Below, piece after piece: positions 14,218 through 17,167 of a DNA stretch of 17,167 nucleotides. Source of the stretch: Limnochordia bacterium (lineage in GTDB: Bacteria > Bacillota > Limnochordia > Darwinibacteriales > DTU012). Below the pieces are notes generated by a model, which was given only the letters and a program-made list of their open reading frames with translations, was not told the origin of the DNA and searched no databases. Location: the NCBI GenBank assembly GCA_007116995.1, contig SKHL01000091.1, positions 1-17,167 on the forward strand, in the 5' to 3' direction. The number at the start of each line of letters is the position of its first letter. Positions within the stretch are counted from its first letter, which is position 1. The position numbers were made by a program, and so were the translations under genes.

Positions 14218-15399
14218 TCACCTCATTACTGCTGCTAGATTTCCGAAACCCACTAACGTAACTATTGACAAGAAGAACATCAGAGCCACCATAGCCAAGG
14301 ACACAAATATCATTGTTAAAGAACTCTCCAAGCTTGCTAAAGCATCGACAAGCCGCTGGTCGCAGATGGGTTGGATCAAGGCTCCCACAAGCTTATATAT
14401 GAGTATTATGGCCCAAATCTTAATAATTGGAAGTGCCACCATAAAAAAAATCAGCAATAAACCAAAAACACCGACTGTATTCTTAATTAGCAATGAACCA
14501 CCAACCACCACCTCAACTGCATTGGAGAACATTCCACCGACCACAGGGATTAAGCTACTGGTTAAAAACTTAGCGGTACGAAGGGCGATTCCATCGGCCA
14601 CAGGAGCAATAGCCCCACGAACTGCTAGGACGCCAAAAAACAAGGTAAAGAATAGCGTTAGCAACATAACACTCACTTGCTTTGCCAAACCAGCCAGACG
14701 AGATAGGGGTAGTATAGGCGAAAAATGAGCTAATAAGCCTAGTATTGCACTAATATATATAATTGGAAATAGCAGAGATCGGGCTAATCCGGCAATTCCA
14801 CCAACGACGGCTACTAAAACGGGATGGAAGATTGCAGCCGAGGTCACCCCACCTACCGCTGCTAATAAAGTTGACATTAGCGGTAGTAGCGCGTACATAA
14901 ATGAGACCATGTCCTGCAAGCTACTATTGGCTATGGATACTACTGTTCGGAAGCTCTGTAATCCCACAAAAATGAGAATCAAAAAACACACAGAGAACGC
15001 TAAGTCTACCAAACTTTTCTCTTCTTTTTGCACCTGGATCTGATGGAAGAACGCGGATAGAATTGAGATCACTAATAGCTGCCGTAATAAATATGAGTTG
15101 AGAACTATTTCATTAAATAGGGTATGAATAAATAAGCGGAATAATTGGGTCAGGTCTGGATAGTGTCCGCCCTGCGCGATAATATCTCGCCAGTCAAGCC
15201 CGGGAAGGTAGTCTCGATATTCTGGTTCGACTAATTCCACATAGCGGGTAAGCTCATTAAGCCCCAATTCGTCTAGCTGTTCTCGAAGAGAATCTTCTAA
15301 AATATCAGCATTCGCTGAACTAGCGAGCACCAAACTTGATAATATGGAGCTGAGTATAACGCAGAGACATAGGCAACGGAAAATTTTGTTCCCTTTCAT
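14218..15399 (-). CDS. spoIIIAE: Stage III sporulation protein AE
   Basis: The product has 393 residues with a clear signal peptide (about 1-31: basic MKGNKIFR, hydrophobic core, ASSANA-like cleavage region) followed by a short extracellular part and six to eight membrane helices, the largest membrane component of the spoIIIA complex. Hallmarks include the LPGLDWRDII segment near 67-76 and glycine-rich membrane segments (VLVAVVGGIAGLARSLLFP, LIPVVGGMFSNAVEVVVGGS). It is thought to form the conducting part of the mother-cell channel with AC and AD. ATG at 15399 follows AGGTGAAACC. Confidence 0.95.
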   Translation of the reverse strand: MKGNKIFRCLCLCVILSSILSSLVLASSANADILEDSLREQLDELGLNELTRYVELVEPEYRDYLPGLDWRDIIAQGGHYPDLTQLFRLFIHTLFNEIVLNSYLLRQLLVISILSAFFHQIQVQKEEKSLVDLAFSVCFLILIFVGLQSFRTVVSIANSSLQDMVSFMYALLPLMSTLLAAVGGVTSAAIFHPVLVAVVGGIAGLARSLLFPIIYISAILGLLAHFSPILPLSRLAGLAKQVSVMLLTLFFTLFFGVLAVRGAIAPVADGIALRTAKFLTSSLIPVVGGMFSNAVEVVVGGSLLIKNTVGVFGLLLIFFMVALPIIKIWAIILIYKLVGALIQPICDQRLVDALASLESSLTMIFVSLAMVALMFFLSIVTLVGFGNLAAVMR

Positions 15400-15410
15400 G
15401 GTTTCACCTG

Positions 15411-15800
15411 CTATACTAGGATTCCAAGTATGGAATAGAGAATGGCTTGAATCACGGGTAAAGCAACGATTAAAATAACCACCTTTCCTGCTAGCTCCAC
15501 AACTAAGGCTATTGTCTTCTCACCGGCATCTCGGCTTATTTGTGATCCAAAGGAAGCAACATAGGCAATAGCAATAGTCTTTAGCACAGGCGTTAAATAC
15601 ATGGGTCCACCATCAGCTTCTGAAGCTAGTTGAGAAAAAACACTGATGATCTCTGCAAATTTAGGTAGTAAGCTGGTCATGATGACGACCATGAATGTAG
15701 TAGACAGTAGTATCGCCCATTGAGCGTTGATTGTTCGCATTTGCACTTGAATAATGGCTAAGACAATAGCTAAGCCTGTGACTAATGGAACCCACAGCAT
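15411..15800 (-). CDS. spoIIIAD: Stage III sporulation protein AD
   Basis: A 129-residue membrane protein with four predicted helices (about 3-19, 25-45, 68-84 and 98-125), matching SpoIIIAD, which is related to SpoIIIAC by an apparent duplication. The AIAYVASFGSQISRDAGEKTIALVVELAGKVVIL block is characteristic. ATG at 15800 follows GGGAGGAG. It sits between AC and AE with 10 to 15 base gaps. Confidence 0.94.
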   Translation of the reverse strand: MLWVPLVTGLAIVLAIIQVQMRTINAQWAILLSTTFMVVIMTSLLPKFAEIISVFSQLASEADGGPMYLTPVLKTIAIAYVASFGSQISRDAGEKTIALVVELAGKVVILIVALPVIQAILYSILGILV

Positions 15801-15815
15801 CGTATATCTCCTCCC

Positions 15816-16013
15816 TTACCAGCGAAAAACAGCCTCCACATTTTCAAATAACTGAGATACCATTTGCACTAACCATAACAACACAATTACGACTCCAGCT
15901 AAGCTTAGCATCTGGGCTTGCTCTTTTCTTTCTGCCTGTATCAGGAAAATGTTGAGTACAGCGATTAAAATACCTATTCCAGCGATGCGGTAGATCGGTG
16001 TTAAGTCCCCCAT
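15816..16013 (-). CDS. spoIIIAC: Stage III sporulation protein AC
   Basis: A 65-residue protein with two membrane helices (about 6-24 and 31-54); the IYRIAGIGILIAVLNIFLIQA start and QAERKEQAQMLSLAGVVIVLL follow the SpoIIIAC pattern. It belongs to the channel with AD and AE. ATG at 16013 follows GGAGGG. Length is normal for the family. Confidence 0.94.
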   Translation of the reverse strand: MGDLTPIYRIAGIGILIAVLNIFLIQAERKEQAQMLSLAGVVIVLLWLVQMVSQLFENVEAVFRW

Positions 16014-16029
16014 TTACATATCCCTCCCT

Positions 16030-16542
16030 CTAATATAGTAAAACAACGACCAAAGCACCTATACAAAAACCAATATAATTCCATAACCGGGCATTTTTTT
16101 CTTTGTCTGCTTCAGCTTCATCAATGGTCACCACCAACTGCCTCTGTAAGAGAGCTAGATGCTTGCGCTGATCATCGGCATCACTTCGGCCAAGTATATT
16201 TCCTAAAGTGGCTATTTTTTCTATATCATCCTTACTGAATCCCCCATCGATAAGTATGACTAAGGCTGTATCCCAAGCTTCCTTAGAACTGATACCTTCA
16301 CCACACTTTAATTTCTCTACAAAAACCTGAAAGAACAAGCTAATTGGAGGCTTACTCTGGATAGCAATGTGGAGACAAGCCTCAGGTAATGATGTACGCG
16401 TATAATTAATTTCTGTTTCTAAGGCCTGAATAGCGACATGGAATGCACGTAAATTTCTTGGTCGGTCAAGGAATGTTCTTGCCATTAAAATACCTGCATA
16501 TCCACTGGCAAAAAAGATTAGTAGTGCACCAAACAAACGCAT
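16030..16542 (-). CDS. spoIIIAB: Stage III sporulation protein AB
   Basis: About 170 residues: an N-terminal membrane helix (about 3-20), a long cytosolic helical region (LRAFHVAIQALETEINYTRTSLPEA and the KHLALLQRQLVVTIDEAEADKEKNARL coiled stretch), and a C-terminal membrane helix (about 154-170). This matches SpoIIIAB, which has a T2SF-like helical domain and is thought to work with the ATPase SpoIIIAA. I chose ATG at 16542, a few bases after GAGGGTGA; the frame extends to a GTG at 16572 without a good site. The gap to the spoIIIAA stop is 94 bases, longer than elsewhere in the operon. Confidence 0.93.
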   Translation of the reverse strand: MRLFGALLIFFASGYAGILMARTFLDRPRNLRAFHVAIQALETEINYTRTSLPEACLHIAIQSKPPISLFFQVFVEKLKCGEGISSKEAWDTALVILIDGGFSKDDIEKIATLGNILGRSDADDQRKHLALLQRQLVVTIDEAEADKEKNARLWNYIGFCIGALVVVLLY

Positions 16543-16636
16543 TGTCTCACCCTCTGTCCGTAAGGAAGCCACAGAAGCGAAGTTGTCCTCTATCCACAGT
16601 GCTTCTCATTGTGAAACAGGCTCCGTAGTATAATAA

Positions 16637-17167
16637 TTATGCACGTATCTGCAATTTAAGAACCTTTTCGATAGTTCCTGGACCCATTCGACGAGATAAC
16701 ACCACGACCTGCTCAAATATATCTGAGCACTGTTTAAACCAATCTCTTTGTTGCACAACAGCGTAGGAAGATCCATGACATGATGTTATCACCTTAACAC
16801 CAGCTCGCATCACATCAGCCAGTGCAGGTCCATCCAGGGGGTGGCCGATCTCATCGGTAACCAGAACCTGGGGTGACATGGCTCGCAGAGCCATGGAGAT
16901 GCCTATTGCTTTTGGACAGCCGTCTAGTACATCGGTCTGCAACCCCACATCAAGCTGAGGAATACCTAGATGACACGCAGCAATCTCGGAACGTTCGTCA
17001 ACAATAACTACACTTTGCCCCCGATCCGAGACTTGTCGAGCTAAATCCCGCAGAAGGGTAGTTTTTCCACAGCCCGGCGGTGAGATTAGTAACGTAGACC
17101 GTAGGGTTTGCCCAAAACCGATTCGAGACATTAGAGCATCAGCCACTCCTTTAATCTGTCTAGCCAA
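16637..17167 (-). CDS. spoIIIAA: Stage III sporulation protein AA, ATPase (5' end outside window)
   Basis: The C-terminal 176 residues of a secretion-type ATPase. Visible are ARQIKGVADAL just before the nucleotide domain, Walker A SPPGCGKTT, VDERSEIA, LDGCPKAIGISMALRAMSPQ and Walker B VLVTDEIG, followed by RAGVKVITSCHG. These match SpoIIIAA, the ATPase of the mother-cell channel, related to type II/IV secretion ATPases. The sequence ends normally at TAA; the N-terminal domain, start codon and operon promoter lie beyond 17167. Confidence 0.95.
   Translation of the reverse strand: MARQIKGVADALMSRIGFGQTLRSTLLISPPGCGKTTLLRDLARQVSDRGQSVVIVDERSEIAACHLGIPQLDVGLQTDVLDGCPKAIGISMALRAMSPQVLVTDEIGHPLDGPALADVMRAGVKVITSCHGSSYAVVQQRDWFKQCSDIFEQVVVLSRRMGPGTIEKVLKLQIRA

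Overview
The window reads as one densely packed stretch of chromosome from an endospore-forming Firmicute, most likely of class Clostridia. Evidence: a complete spoIIIAB-AH run plus the end of spoIIIAA, strong AGGAGG-type ribosome binding sites, moderately AT-rich DNA, frequent TTG/GTG starts, and the gene order spoIIIA - accBC - asp23/amaP - nusB - xseAB - ispA - dxs - tlyA - nadK - argR. Every gene I can support lies on the minus strand, so transcription runs from high to low coordinates. I see no insertion sequence, phage gene, CRISPR array, tRNA or rRNA.

In transcription order: (1) 17167-12423, the spoIIIA operon, encoding the mother-cell half of the channel that joins mother cell and forespore; it ends in a clear intrinsic terminator (12393-12418). 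(2) 12284-10449, accB and accC, the biotin carrier and biotin carboxylase of acetyl-CoA carboxylase, behind a leader with two inverted repeats. (3) 10447-8815, a sigma-A-type promoter, then asp23-family gene, amaP, a DUF2273 gene and nusB, mostly with overlapping stop and start codons. (4) 8822-7341, a TsaD/Kae1-like paralogue, a small two-TM protein, a hairpin and a poorly defined small ORF. (5) 7325-4990, xseA, xseB and ispA (exonuclease VII and prenyl diphosphate synthesis), all overlapping. (6) 4941-3673, a promoter, a roughly 560-nt gene-free structured region and a four-TM membrane protein. (7) 3649-1, dxs, tlyA, nadK and the start of argR.

The highlight is block 6. A long structured non-coding region followed by a small, basic, DUF21-like membrane protein, placed between ispA and dxs, is the established setting of OLE RNA (Ornate Large Extremophilic RNA) and its partner OapA. 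I identify it from synteny, size, structure and the partner protein, not from a covariance search. OLE is known mainly from extremophilic or anaerobic Firmicutes, so it also narrows the likely source (alkaliphile, thermophile or strict anaerobe). The RNA has its own near-consensus extended -10 promoter. Its 3' end runs into a 28-codon ORF that stops two bases before the probable oapA start, a possible coupling device that I have not seen described.

Functionally the window combines sporulation channel assembly, fatty-acid precursor supply, envelope-associated Asp23/AmaP proteins, isoprenoid synthesis (dxs, ispA) and the OLE ribonucleoprotein, which is linked in other species to magnesium, cold and alcohol stress. 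The least explained parts are the 7341-7640 segment, with a hairpin whose U-tract lies on the opposite strand to all genes, and the accB leader.
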